From positions 1 to 7,054 of the forward strand of contig SBBH01000230.1 of NCBI GenBank assembly GCA_005239795.1: a stretch of DNA of 7,054 bases, given 5' to 3'. Positions 1 to 7,054 of this stretch are shown piece by piece (the first letter of the stretch is position 1; each line of letters starts with the position of its first letter). Source of the DNA: Planctomycetales bacterium (GTDB lineage Bacteria > Planctomycetota > SBBH01). The position numbers and the translations under genes are program-made. Under the pieces are notes generated by a model. It was not told the DNA's origin. It worked only from the letters and a program-made list of their open reading frames with translations, and did not search any database.

Positions 1-47
1 CTCTTTCCATGGCATCGAGCCCCTCCTCTCGACGCCATTCTGGAAAA

Positions 48-91
48 GTGTTACCTATGTGTCCGGTACGTTGTGTTACCTATGTCTCGGG
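48..91. repeat. Tandem imperfect direct repeat, possible insertion-sequence end
   Basis: The 13-mer GTGTTACCTATGT occurs at 48-60 and again at 73-85, a period of 25 bases. Each copy continues into a similar GC-rich hexamer (GTCCGG at 61-66, CTCGGG at 86-91), so the unit is about 19 bp. From memory, motifs of the type TGTTACCTATGTSTCCGG are found at ends of IS481-like transposable elements, and such ends often carry the motif twice. No transposase is visible in the 50 bases to the left, where no reading frame can be assigned. It could be an IS remnant or boundary, or a pair of regulator binding sites. No further copy, direct or inverted, was found in this window. Confidence 0.4.
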
Positions 92-98
92 AAGGACA

Positions 99-136
99 AG
101 AGCGGCGGAAACTTGCTGCGCGCGTTCCGCCGCTCT
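99..136. repeat. Inverted repeat, 12-bp stem
   Basis: AGAGCGGCGGAA at 99-110 is perfectly complementary to TTCCGCCGCTCT at 125-136, with a 14-base loop. No T tract follows on either strand, so it is not a classical intrinsic terminator. It sits between the direct repeats and the YcxB-like gene. The 9-mer GCCGCTCTG of its right arm recurs at 149-157. It may be a structured 5' leader, a factor-dependent terminator of something to the left, or part of a mobile-element end. Confidence 0.5.
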
Positions 137-188
137 GGTTCACGGCAGGCCGCTCTGCTTCATGAGCCATGAAGCGTGATGTAGAGCC

Positions 189-680
189 ATGGAATTTGAA
201 ATTCCGATCCGCTATCGAGAAGAGACCCTCTGCGCGGCGATCCGGCAGTTCTGGATGCGCGCAGTCGGCCGCAAGGTGGCCTGGGGCGTTTTCGCCGCCG
301 CGGGGCTTTTGGGAATCCTGCGCTGGACGAAAACGCCCATTTGGACCCTGAACGCCTTGGGGGCTTCCGTCGGTCTGGCGCTCCTTTATTTCCCCTTTGT
401 CTTCTGGCGCTTCCGAAAAAAGACGCGGGCCTTCTTCCGCAAGATGCCGGCACAGGAGGTGACGCTCAAGCTGACCGACGAAGGGATCCTGACGCAGTCG
501 ACCTTCGGGACGTCGACGACATCCTGGCAAAAGGTGATCAAGGTCTGGCGCTTTCCGGAGGTTTGGCTCGTCTTCCACGCGAAGGACCGCTTCTTCACGA
601 TCCCCACGCGCGACCTTCCCGCCAAGGCGGCCGAGTTCCTCGTCAAGAAGGTCTCGATCTACGGCAAGGATGTGTCCTAA
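189..680 (+). CDS. Small membrane protein with YcxB-like C-terminal domain
   Basis: This 163-residue protein has two predicted membrane helices (about residues 29-46 and 53-74), joined by a short turn and followed by the basic stretch RFRKKTR. A soluble domain follows at about residues 88-155. Its pattern (LKLTDEGI, then a Ser/Thr-rich turn, TSWQKVIKVW, VWLVFHAKDRFFTIPTRDL) matches the YcxB-like C-terminal domain, which in other bacteria follows exactly such a pair of helices. The domain probably faces the cytoplasm. Its biochemical role is not established and I do not infer one. The start is the first ATG after an in-frame TGA at 177-179; the Shine-Dalgarno is weak. The gene stands alone on this strand and converges on the glycerate kinase gene 43 bases away. 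The length is typical of the family and there is no sign of damage. Confidence 0.85.
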   Translation: MEFEIPIRYREETLCAAIRQFWMRAVGRKVAWGVFAAAGLLGILRWTKTPIWTLNALGASVGLALLYFPFVFWRFRKKTRAFFRKMPAQEVTLKLTDEGILTQSTFGTSTTSWQKVIKVWRFPEVWLVFHAKDRFFTIPTRDLPAKAAEFLVKKVSIYGKDVS

Positions 681-726
681 ATACGGGGCCGCGGCAGTCA
701 AACATCGGTACCCCGCCCCGTATTTA
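678..726. terminator. Bidirectional palindrome joining two convergent stop codons
   Basis: TAAATACGGGGC (678-689) is perfectly complementary to GCCCCGTATTTA (715-726), giving a 12-bp stem with a 25-base loop. The outermost three bases of each arm are the stop codons of the flanking convergent genes: TAA of the YcxB-like gene at 678-680, and TAA of the glycerate kinase at 724-726 on the minus strand. The A/T-rich base below the GC core gives a short U-rich 3' arm on both strands. No long T tract follows, so termination may be weak or factor-assisted. The hairpin could also protect the 3' end of both mRNAs. Confidence 0.6.
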
Positions 727-1845
727 GAAAAACCCTCCGAAACCGATAGCGGCGGCTGCCCGCGCCGCTCCCCGCGGTCCCTCGAAAATGCGGCCTACCC
801 CCAACCGACGGGTTTGTGCCGGCGAAAGGCAGTTTTCCCCCACCACGGCGATGACCGGCCGCCCGGCGCGGCGCGCGAGGCGGCAGACCTCCGCGACCCC
901 TTTTCCCTGGAGGGTCTGCGCGTCGAGCCTCCCTTCGCCGGTGACAACGAGATCCGCGCGACGGATCGCGTTTTCCAGGCGAAGCGCCTTCGCCACCGCC
1001 CGCGCCCCGGGCACGACGCAGGCGCGCGGGATCAATCCCCAAAACCCCGCCGCGATCCCGCCTGCCGCGCCGGCGCCCGGAAGACGCGCCACATCCCGGC
1101 CGTTTTTTCCGTCGCGGCGGATCGCCCGGGCCAGAGCGGCCAATCCCCGCTCCAACACCTCCACCTGGGCCGGTCCCGCCCCCTTTTGGGGCCCGAACAT
1201 CCGCGCCGCGCCGGTCGGACCCAAGAGCGGCGAGCGGACATCGCACAAAAGCCGGATCGGGATCTTTTGGAGATTCCGGTCGAGCCCCCGGCGGTCGATC
1301 CGGCGGATCGCCAGAAGCGCCCCGCCCCCCTCGCCAACAGGATTCCCCTTGGCATCCAGAAAGCGGACGCCGGCCGCCTCCAGAGCTCCGATCCCGCCGT
1401 CGACGGTCGAGGTCCCCCCGAGACCGATCCAGATCGCGCGAGGGCGCCGGCGTGCGGCGCGCAACATCCACTGGCCCAGCCCCCGCGTGGCGGCCCGCAT
1501 CGGGTCGCGCCGGCCCGCTGGAACGCGGGCAAACCCCAAAATCTCGGCCGCCTCCACCGCCGCCAAGCGCCGTGCGGGGACCCAGAGCCAGCGCGCCGTG
1601 ACAGGACGTCCCAGGGGACCCGCCAGGCGCATCCGAAGCCTCTTTCCCCCGAGGGATTTCTGAAGCGCCTCGACCGTCCCCTCGCCGCCGTCGGCCATCG
1701 GGATCTCCTCAATTTTAGCTCTCCGCCCCAGGGCTCGCGAAAACGCCGCCCCCAGGCGGCGCGCGGCCGCCGCGGCGCTCGCACACCCCTTCATCGGCAT
1801 GGGACAGACCAAGATTTGCAGAGGCCCGGAAAAAGAGCGCTTCAC
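724..1845 (-). CDS. Glycerate kinase, GlxK/GarK class
   Basis: ATP-dependent phosphorylation of D-glycerate, by family precedent usually to 2-phosphoglycerate, feeding lower glycolysis; cytoplasmic. The protein has 373 residues, normal for the class I bacterial family. Family signatures occur in order: ADGGEGT (51-57), GLGGTSTVDGG (141-151), CDVRSPLLGP (201-210), FGPQKGA (217-223), PGAGAAGG (256-263) and TGEGRLDAQTLQGK (302-315). The start is GTG at 1845, overlapping the TGA of the channel gene (GTGA). This start keeps the first beta strand (QILVCP), which the two downstream ATG codons at residues 16 and 18 would remove. Oddities: the usual N-terminal PDSFKGS-type motif reads PMPMKGC, keeping only the Lys-Gly, and the common ATNDGG reads STVDGG. 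The enzyme is probably active, but its substrate preference is uncertain. It is the last gene of the operon and lacks a promoter of its own, so its translation probably depends on the channel gene upstream. Confidence 0.9.
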   Translation of the reverse strand: MKRSFSGPLQILVCPMPMKGCASAAAAARRLGAAFSRALGRRAKIEEIPMADGGEGTVEALQKSLGGKRLRMRLAGPLGRPVTARWLWVPARRLAAVEAAEILGFARVPAGRRDPMRAATRGLGQWMLRAARRRPRAIWIGLGGTSTVDGGIGALEAAGVRFLDAKGNPVGEGGGALLAIRRIDRRGLDRNLQKIPIRLLCDVRSPLLGPTGAARMFGPQKGAGPAQVEVLERGLAALARAIRRDGKNGRDVARLPGAGAAGGIAAGFWGLIPRACVVPGARAVAKALRLENAIRRADLVVTGEGRLDAQTLQGKGVAEVCRLARRAGRPVIAVVGENCLSPAQTRRLGVGRIFEGPRGAARAAAAIGFGGFF

Positions 1846-3197
1846 GCCGTCGCCGACGCGCGCGCCAGATGCGGCGTGATCCCCTGCTCGTCGAAGCGGC
1901 GTTTGATTTCCAGGTGGATCTCCTCGATATCTTCCAAAACCCGGCGCGCATCCACCTCGCGGCACCAGAGAACCACCTGGATCTCAAGCCCCCGAAGGGT
2001 CGCCCCTGTCAGGTGCGCCCAGGATTCCTGGATTTCCGGATTCTGGGCCGGCACGTCGCGCGCGATCGCGAGCGCTTTCTCGACGAGCGGTCCCGGCGTG
2101 GCTAAATCCAGGTGGATCGAGAAGGCCCGCCGCGTGTGGGGACGGCGCGTGAGATTGTTGACAGAGGCACGGCCCAGAACAGAATTCGGGACTGTCGCGA
2201 GCGTCCCCTCCTGGGTGCGCAGCCTCACGCTTTGAAAACCGATGGACTCGACGTAGCCGTCGACACCATCGACAACCACGCGGTCGCCCACCGAAAACGA
2301 CCGCTCGGAAGCCAATCCCATCCATCCGAAGAGGTTCGCGAGCATCTCGCGGGCGCCCAGGGCCAGGCCCAATCCAAGGACGCCCGCCGCCAGGAGCAGC
2401 GCGTCGACCGCGACCGAAAGATTCTGGAGGACGAGCAGGATCGTCGCCGCGACGAGGATCACTTTGACACCGTTTCGGAGAATGGGGATGAGGCGGTCCT
2501 CGGCGCCGCTCCAGACGCGCCGGGCCATCGAATCAAAGGCGACGTCGATAATCTTCAAGAGGCCGTAGCCGAAGGCCAGAAAGAAAAGCCCCTTGAAAAC
2601 ATGGTTGCGAATCCCGTCGTAGTAGCCCTTCGTCTCGGCCGGAAGCCCTTGAATCACGAAGAGCACCACGCCGATGTTGACTCCCACGAGCACGATAAGC
2701 CCCCCCACCAGCCGCTCGATCCCGAGAAGCGTCCTCGGATCGACATGGATGTTCCAGGTTTGGGCGTATCCTTCCAGCACCGGCAGCCACTGATGACGCG
2801 CAACGCGCGCGACGACAAGAATCGCGATAAGCCAGACCATCGCCAGCAAAAACCGAAGCATCGGTTCCGCGAACAGGATGTTGCGCAAGGTATGTTCCCT
2901 CTCCTCGCGGCGCTGACGGTGCTGGGCCTCCATCGCCTCCAGGATCGAGACGATCCGGACAAGATGGATCCCCGAGGCCGATGCCTTGGCGCGCCGCAAA
3001 GGCTCGCCCGCAACGTCTCCGTGCTCGAGGAGAAAATGCGTGCTTTCCTCGACGCTGGCGTCCCCCCCATCTCGCGCGAGGTCTGCGATCGCGGCGTCCA
3101 CCGCGCGTGCGAGATCCTCTGGAAGGACGTTGGGCTCCCGGGCGCCCGCACACGTTGAAAGCGCCAACGCCAGGGCGAACCAGAGCCGACGCCTCAT
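1842..3197 (-). CDS. MscS-family mechanosensitive channel
   Basis: Tension-gated channel of the cytoplasmic membrane that releases small solutes on hypo-osmotic shock. Of 451 residues, about 1-18 form a signal-like segment (RRR, hydrophobic core, then LSTC at 13-16, a poor lipobox because of the Thr before Cys). A hydrophilic, partly coiled region of about 90 residues follows. Membrane helices are at about 114-132, 158-183, 199-220 and 236-259. The pore helix TM3 is at about 262-290, with the Gly/Ala-rich GVLGLGLALGAREMLANLFG. The beta domain follows (FSVGDRVVVDGVDGYVESIG, then TVPNSVLGRASVNNLTRR), with an alpha/beta C-terminal domain to the end. This is larger than E. coli MscS (about 286 residues) because of the added N-terminal part. 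The ATG overlaps the response regulator TGA (ATGA) and has a GGAAGG Shine-Dalgarno 4 bases upstream. Family assignment is firm; gating and ion preference cannot be read from sequence. Confidence 0.93.
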   Translation of the reverse strand: MRRRLWFALALALSTCAGAREPNVLPEDLARAVDAAIADLARDGGDASVEESTHFLLEHGDVAGEPLRRAKASASGIHLVRIVSILEAMEAQHRQRREEREHTLRNILFAEPMLRFLLAMVWLIAILVVARVARHQWLPVLEGYAQTWNIHVDPRTLLGIERLVGGLIVLVGVNIGVVLFVIQGLPAETKGYYDGIRNHVFKGLFFLAFGYGLLKIIDVAFDSMARRVWSGAEDRLIPILRNGVKVILVAATILLVLQNLSVAVDALLLAAGVLGLGLALGAREMLANLFGWMGLASERSFSVGDRVVVDGVDGYVESIGFQSVRLRTQEGTLATVPNSVLGRASVNNLTRRPHTRRAFSIHLDLATPGPLVEKALAIARDVPAQNPEIQESWAHLTGATLRGLEIQVVLWCREVDARRVLEDIEEIHLEIKRRFDEQGITPHLARASATA

Positions 3198-4564
3198 GAT
3201 CCCTTCCCTTCCTGGATCTCGTATTCGTCCATCTTCCGGTAAAGCGTGCGGACCCCGATCCCCAGGGCCCGCGCGGCCTTCGTCTTGTTCCCCTCCTCGC
3301 GTTCGAGCGTCCTTATGATCATCGTCCGCTCGAGCGCCGCCAAGGAGATTCCGACGGGGACCGTCACGAGATCCGCATCGAGCGCCGCCGGGCGCAGATC
3401 CGCGGGAAGCAGTTCGGCGGTCAAAATCTTCTGGGCCGGAGGCGCCAGGACGACGGCTGTCCGCAGGCCGTTTTCCATCTGGCGGACATTCCCCGGCCAG
3501 GGGTAGCGCTTCAAAAAATCCAGCGCCGCCGGGTCGATTTTCATGGCGGGGCGTTTCGCTTCGCGGCAGGCCTTGGCGACGAAATGCTCCGCTAGAAGCG
3601 GGATATCCTCGCGCCGGTCGCGCAAGGGGGGAATCCGGAGCGTCACCCCCTTGATACGGTAATAAAAATCCTCGCGCAACCGCCCCTCCTTCACCGCCTT
3701 CTCGAGATCGGCGTTCGTGGCGGTGATGACCCGGACGTCGGCCTTGATCGTGCGGGTGCCGCCGACGCGCTCGAACTCCCCCTCCTGGAGGACCCGCAAG
3801 AGCTTCATTTGGATCGGCGGGGCGACATCGCCGATCTCGTCTAAGAACAAGGTCCCACCGTCAGCGAGCTCGAACCGCCCCTTGCGGTCGGCGACGGCTC
3901 CCGTGAAGGCGCCCCGCATGTGGCCGAAGAGCTCGCTTTCGAGAAGGGTTTCGGGAAGGGCGCCGCAGTTGACCTTCACGAAGGGGTTCTCGGACCGGGA
4001 GCTGTTGTAGTGGATGGCGTTGGCGATCAACTCCTTGCCGGTGCCGCTCTCCCCCAGGATCAAAATGGCAGCGGAGGTGGGGGCGACCTGCCGGACCATG
4101 CGGAAGAGCTCGCGCATGACCGGGCTCGAACCGATCATGTTCGCGAAGCCGTACTGCTCCGAAAGGGCGCTTTTCAGGCGCAGGTTCTCGGCGACGAGAT
4201 CTTTTTTCTCGATCGCGCGGGCCGCGAGCGTCCTCAGGCGGTCGAGGTTCAGGGGCTTTTCCAGGAAATCGTAGGCTCCCTCTTTCATGGCCTTGACGGC
4301 CAGTTCGACCGTGCCGTGCGCCGTCATGAAGATCGCCATGGCATCCGGCTGAATCCTCCGGCAGGTTTCGAAAACCCGCATGCCGTCGACGCCGCCAGGG
4401 AGCACCAGATCGCACAAGAGAAGGTCGATTTCCTGGGATTTCAAGAACTCGACCGCCTGCAATCCGTCAGCGGCCGCCAGGACCGCGTACCCCTGCGATT
4501 CGAGCGCCCGCTTCAAGGTCGGGCGGGCGTCGGCATCATCCTCGACAAGAAGGATCGTCTTCAT
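3194..4564 (-). CDS. NtrC-family sigma54-dependent response regulator
   Basis: Phosphorylation-controlled activator of RNA polymerase carrying sigma54. Of 456 residues, the receiver spans about 1-120, with acidic residues Glu8-Asp9-Asp10, phosphoacceptor Asp52, Thr81 and Lys103. The AAA+ domain spans about 141-375, with Walker A GESGTGKE (171-178), the sigma54-contacting GAFTGA loop (218-223), Walker B TLFLDE (238-243), candidate arginine finger residues at 298 and 303, and PGNVRQMEN (357-365) as sensor II. A Fis-type helix-turn-helix is at the C-terminus (NKTKAARALGIGVRTLYRKM, 426-445). All residues needed for phosphorylation, ATP hydrolysis and sigma54 contact are present, so it should be a full activator. 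Its ATG overlaps the TGA of the kinase gene (ATGA), marking the two as a cognate pair. Its target promoters cannot be read here: I found no convincing sigma54 site in the window. Confidence 0.95.
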   Translation of the reverse strand: MKTILLVEDDADARPTLKRALESQGYAVLAAADGLQAVEFLKSQEIDLLLCDLVLPGGVDGMRVFETCRRIQPDAMAIFMTAHGTVELAVKAMKEGAYDFLEKPLNLDRLRTLAARAIEKKDLVAENLRLKSALSEQYGFANMIGSSPVMRELFRMVRQVAPTSAAILILGESGTGKELIANAIHYNSSRSENPFVKVNCGALPETLLESELFGHMRGAFTGAVADRKGRFELADGGTLFLDEIGDVAPPIQMKLLRVLQEGEFERVGGTRTIKADVRVITATNADLEKAVKEGRLREDFYYRIKGVTLRIPPLRDRREDIPLLAEHFVAKACREAKRPAMKIDPAALDFLKRYPWPGNVRQMENGLRTAVVLAPPAQKILTAELLPADLRPAALDADLVTVPVGISLAALERTMIIRTLEREEGNKTKAARALGIGVRTLYRKMDEYEIQEGKGS

Positions 4565-5712
4565 GTCGTGGCGTCCCGGCTCATGCGGATCGAGGCGGGG
4601 ATTGCGATCGTGAAAACCGCCCCCTCCCCGGGGCGGCTTTCGACGTGGACCCTTCCCTGATGAGCCTTCACCACGCCGTCGGCGTAAGGGAGGCCGAGAC
4701 CCGTCCCCCCTTCCCGCGTCGTGAAAAAGAGGTCGAAAAGGCGCCCCAGGTGCTCCGGCGGGATTCCTGGCCCCGAGTCGCGTATGCGGATCATCACCGC
4801 CCCGTCCTCCAGGGCGCTTGTCACGCCCATGACGCGCCGGGACGCCGAGCCCGAGCGCTCCATCGCCTGGATGGCGTTCAAGGCGATGTTGTAAATCGCC
4901 TCGGAAAGCCTCTCGGCGTCTATCAGGATCTTCGGAACCGGCGCCAAGGCCACGGTCACGTCGACATTGGCCTTCCGGATCTGGCCCTCGAGGAGCTGGA
5001 GGGCCGAGAGGACCGCGCGGTTCGGGTCGTCGATTTTCAAGACCACTTGAGGGGGGCGCGAGAACTGCAGGAATTCCTTGATGATCTTGTTGAGGCGTTC
5101 GATCCCGTGGAGGGTCGTGTCGATCGTCCGGTGGACGGTGTCGGGACGGGGATCGGTGCCGGCCTTGGCGAGGTCTTCCTTCAGGAGCTGGATGTTGAGG
5201 GCGATCGAATTCAAGGGATTGCGGATCTCATGGGCGATCGAGGCGCCGAGGTTTGCGAGGCTCGCGGTCCTGGCCTGGCGGACAAGCGCCTCCTCGCGCT
5301 CGATCTTGTCGGTGACGTCGTCCAAGGTCAGGGCCGCCCCTTCGCGGCGTTTCCCGACCGCCAGGGGAAACGCGCGGATGTCGTAATGGCGCCCTCCGAT
5401 CGCGTGGTCCCGCACCTCGAGCGAGCGCCCTTCCTTGAGAAGATTCTGCGTGATCACATGCCTCCAGTCGACCGGCTCCTTCTTGGCAAAGAACGGGAAG
5501 ATCTCGAAAAGTGATTTTCCCAGCGCCGCGGAAGGATCCGCCAGGCGCCGCGCCGCTTTCTTGTTGACGAGCGTAATGTGCGCCTCCCCGTCGATCGCCA
5601 AGATCTCGAGGCCGATCTGGTCGACGAGGGATTCGGCCAGGTGTGTGTAGCTCTCGCGCGTGAGGGATTTTTCCGCCCGCGCGGCGCGGCGGGTCCGGGA
5701 GGAGGCTTGCAT
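4561..5712 (-). CDS. NtrB-like soluble PAS histidine kinase
   Basis: Cognate sensor kinase for the NtrC-type regulator downstream. The 383 residues show no membrane helix or signal peptide, so it should sense a cytoplasmic signal. A basic N-terminus is followed by a PAS-like domain (about 23-135, IGLEILAIDGEAHITLVN) and a short coiled linker. The HisKA dimerisation helix carries His161 in IAHEIRNPLNSI. The HATPase domain has the N box YNIALNAIQAM (Asn275, Asn279), G1 DSGPGIP (312-318), F box LFDLFFTT and G2 GGTGLGL (335-341). I chose ATG 5712 because a promoter-like sequence ends 7 bases before it. There is no Shine-Dalgarno, so the message is probably leaderless. An in-frame TTG at 5784 would add 24 low-complexity residues that do not look like part of the family. 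The stop overlaps the regulator start by 4 bp. The PAS ligand is unknown. Confidence 0.92.
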   Translation of the reverse strand: MQASSRTRRAARAEKSLTRESYTHLAESLVDQIGLEILAIDGEAHITLVNKKAARRLADPSAALGKSLFEIFPFFAKKEPVDWRHVITQNLLKEGRSLEVRDHAIGGRHYDIRAFPLAVGKRREGAALTLDDVTDKIEREEALVRQARTASLANLGASIAHEIRNPLNSIALNIQLLKEDLAKAGTDPRPDTVHRTIDTTLHGIERLNKIIKEFLQFSRPPQVVLKIDDPNRAVLSALQLLEGQIRKANVDVTVALAPVPKILIDAERLSEAIYNIALNAIQAMERSGSASRRVMGVTSALEDGAVMIRIRDSGPGIPPEHLGRLFDLFFTTREGGTGLGLPYADGVVKAHQGRVHVESRPGEGAVFTIAIPASIRMSRDATT

Positions 5713-5748
5713 GCGGGGTATTAGACTGGTCCCCCCTGATTTTGTCGA
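5713..5748 (-). promoter_or_regulatory. Sigma70-like promoter of the operon, giving a leaderless mRNA
   Basis: On the minus strand TCGACA (5748-5743) and TCTAAT (5725-5720) each match the sigma70 consensus at 5 of 6 positions and are exactly 17 bases apart. The ATG of the kinase begins 7 bases after the -10 box, so the expected transcription start falls on or one base before the A of the ATG. This explains why the gene has no ribosome binding site. The palindrome CCCCCCT-N10-AGGGGGG (5731-5754) covers the -35 and most of the spacer. Confidence 0.6.
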
Positions 5749-5754
5749 GGGGGG
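5731..5754. promoter_or_regulatory. Palindrome over the -35 region, possible operator
   Basis: CCCCCCT (5731-5737) and AGGGGGG (5748-5754) form a perfect 7-bp inverted repeat around a 10-base centre. The A of the right arm is the first base of the minus-strand -35 hexamer, and the left arm lies in the spacer. A dimeric regulator bound here would block the operon promoter. It lies upstream of the predicted start site and so would not be in the mRNA. A low-complexity coincidence cannot be excluded. Confidence 0.35.
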
Positions 5755-5771
5755 TTCCCCGCCGGTTTCAC

Positions 5772-5800
5772 TGGACCGACCCAAGCCATCCCCCTAGACT
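5772..5800 (+). promoter_or_regulatory. Candidate tRNA promoter
   Basis: TGGACC (5772-5777) and TAGACT (5795-5800) on the + strand each match the sigma70 consensus at 4 of 6 positions, with a 17-base spacer. Transcription from here would start near 5807 and run through the whole inverted-repeat element into the tRNA. It is the best-spaced candidate I found upstream of the tRNA, but the match is modest. Confidence 0.3.
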
Positions 5801-5833
5801 GCCGGTGTTGTCCGCTTTCCTTAGGGCTTGAGG

Positions 5834-5857
5834 AAAAAAACGGCGGCAAGGCCGCCG
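5834..5857 (-). terminator. Intrinsic terminator, minus strand
   Basis: Read on the minus strand: CGGCGGC, loop CTT, GCCGCCG, then seven T residues. This is a 7-bp all-GC stem followed directly by a U tract, the classical rho-independent form. It lies 91 bases past the stop codon of the YfhO-like gene and before the promoter of the kinase operon, so it should end the YfhO-like transcript and insulate the operon. Confidence 0.8.
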
Positions 5858-5874
5858 TGCGCCGAAAGGCGCCA

Positions 5875-5896
5875 GTCCCCCTCCGGGGACTTTTTT
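5875..5896 (+). terminator. Intrinsic terminator, plus strand, just before the tRNA
   Basis: GTCCCC, loop CTCC, GGGGAC, then six T residues: a 6-bp stem and U tract in perfect terminator form on the + strand. It ends 14 bases before the first base of the tRNA. No + strand gene lies upstream within 5 kb, so it would stop transcripts antisense to the kinase operon, or attenuate a tRNA transcript that begins further left. Confidence 0.7.
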
Positions 5897-5909
5897 CCTC
5901 AAGCCCTTA

Positions 5910-7054
<1,145 letters not shown>

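Noticed and set aside
51..701. Minus-strand open frame opposite the YcxB-like gene
   Set aside because: Charged, domain-free product; the + strand frame has a clear two-helix plus YcxB-like domain pattern and a bounded start.
670..2235. Long + strand open frame opposite the glycerate kinase and channel genes
   Set aside because: Its product is rich in Arg, Pro and Gly with no recognisable domain, and it lies wholly opposite two well-supported genes. It is an open frame produced by high GC content.
2112..3158. + strand open frame opposite the MscS gene
   Set aside because: The product is low complexity and very rich in Asp, Arg and His; the opposite strand encodes a complete MscS protein.
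3920..5514. + strand open frames opposite the regulator and kinase genes
   Set aside because: They mirror the reverse complements of well-conserved kinase and AAA+ domains and contain no domain of their own.
5713..5784. TTG start at 5784 for the histidine kinase
   Set aside because: It has a G-rich stretch upstream that could act as a Shine-Dalgarno, but the added 24 residues look non-coding and the best promoter lies downstream of it.
5858..5875. Sigma54 promoter (GG-N10-GC) upstream of the kinase operon
   Set aside because: The CTGGCGC stretch on the minus strand puts the -12 dinucleotide out of register by one base, and it lies within a terminator hairpin.

Overview
This is a 7.05 kb window of high-GC, densely packed DNA from a Gram-negative-type bacterium. 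The genes read as chromosomal housekeeping and regulatory functions: a sigma54-type (NtrC-like) two-component pair, an MscS channel, a class I glycerate kinase, a tRNA with encoded CCA and a YfhO-family membrane protein. I cannot fix the phylum from the sequence. The strong GC bias and tight gene overlaps would fit many lineages, including uncultivated ones.

Layout. Bases 1-188 are non-coding. They carry an imperfect direct repeat of about 19 bp (possibly the end of an insertion sequence) and a 12-bp-stem inverted repeat. A small two-helix membrane protein with a YcxB-like C-terminal domain follows on the + strand (189-680). It converges on a four-gene minus-strand operon (5712 down to 724). 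A 12-bp palindrome that contains both stop codons separates them. In transcription order the operon is a soluble PAS histidine kinase, an NtrC-class response regulator, an MscS-family channel and a glycerate kinase. Every junction is a 4-bp overlap (ATGA, ATGA, GTGA), so the four genes look like one translationally coupled unit. A good sigma70-like promoter (TCGACA-N17-TCTAAT) ends 7 bases before the kinase ATG and implies a leaderless mRNA.

Between this operon and a + strand tRNA-Lys(CTT) (5910-5985) lies a compact inverted-repeat element (about 5820-5910). A 17-bp outer stem encloses three short hairpins. The two outer hairpins are opposite-facing intrinsic terminators, each followed by a T tract made by the outer-stem arm. 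The element abuts the first base of the tRNA. From the right, a partial YfhO-like gene on the minus strand runs from the window edge and ends inside the tRNA gene, antisense to its 3' half.

How the parts may work together (inference): the operon couples a cytoplasmic sensor and sigma54 activator to an osmotic release valve and to glycerate phosphorylation. This would make sense if the cell uses a glycerate-based compatible solute (glucosylglycerate or mannosylglycerate), with MscS venting solute on downshock and the kinase returning glycerate to glycolysis. Nothing in the window proves the solute.
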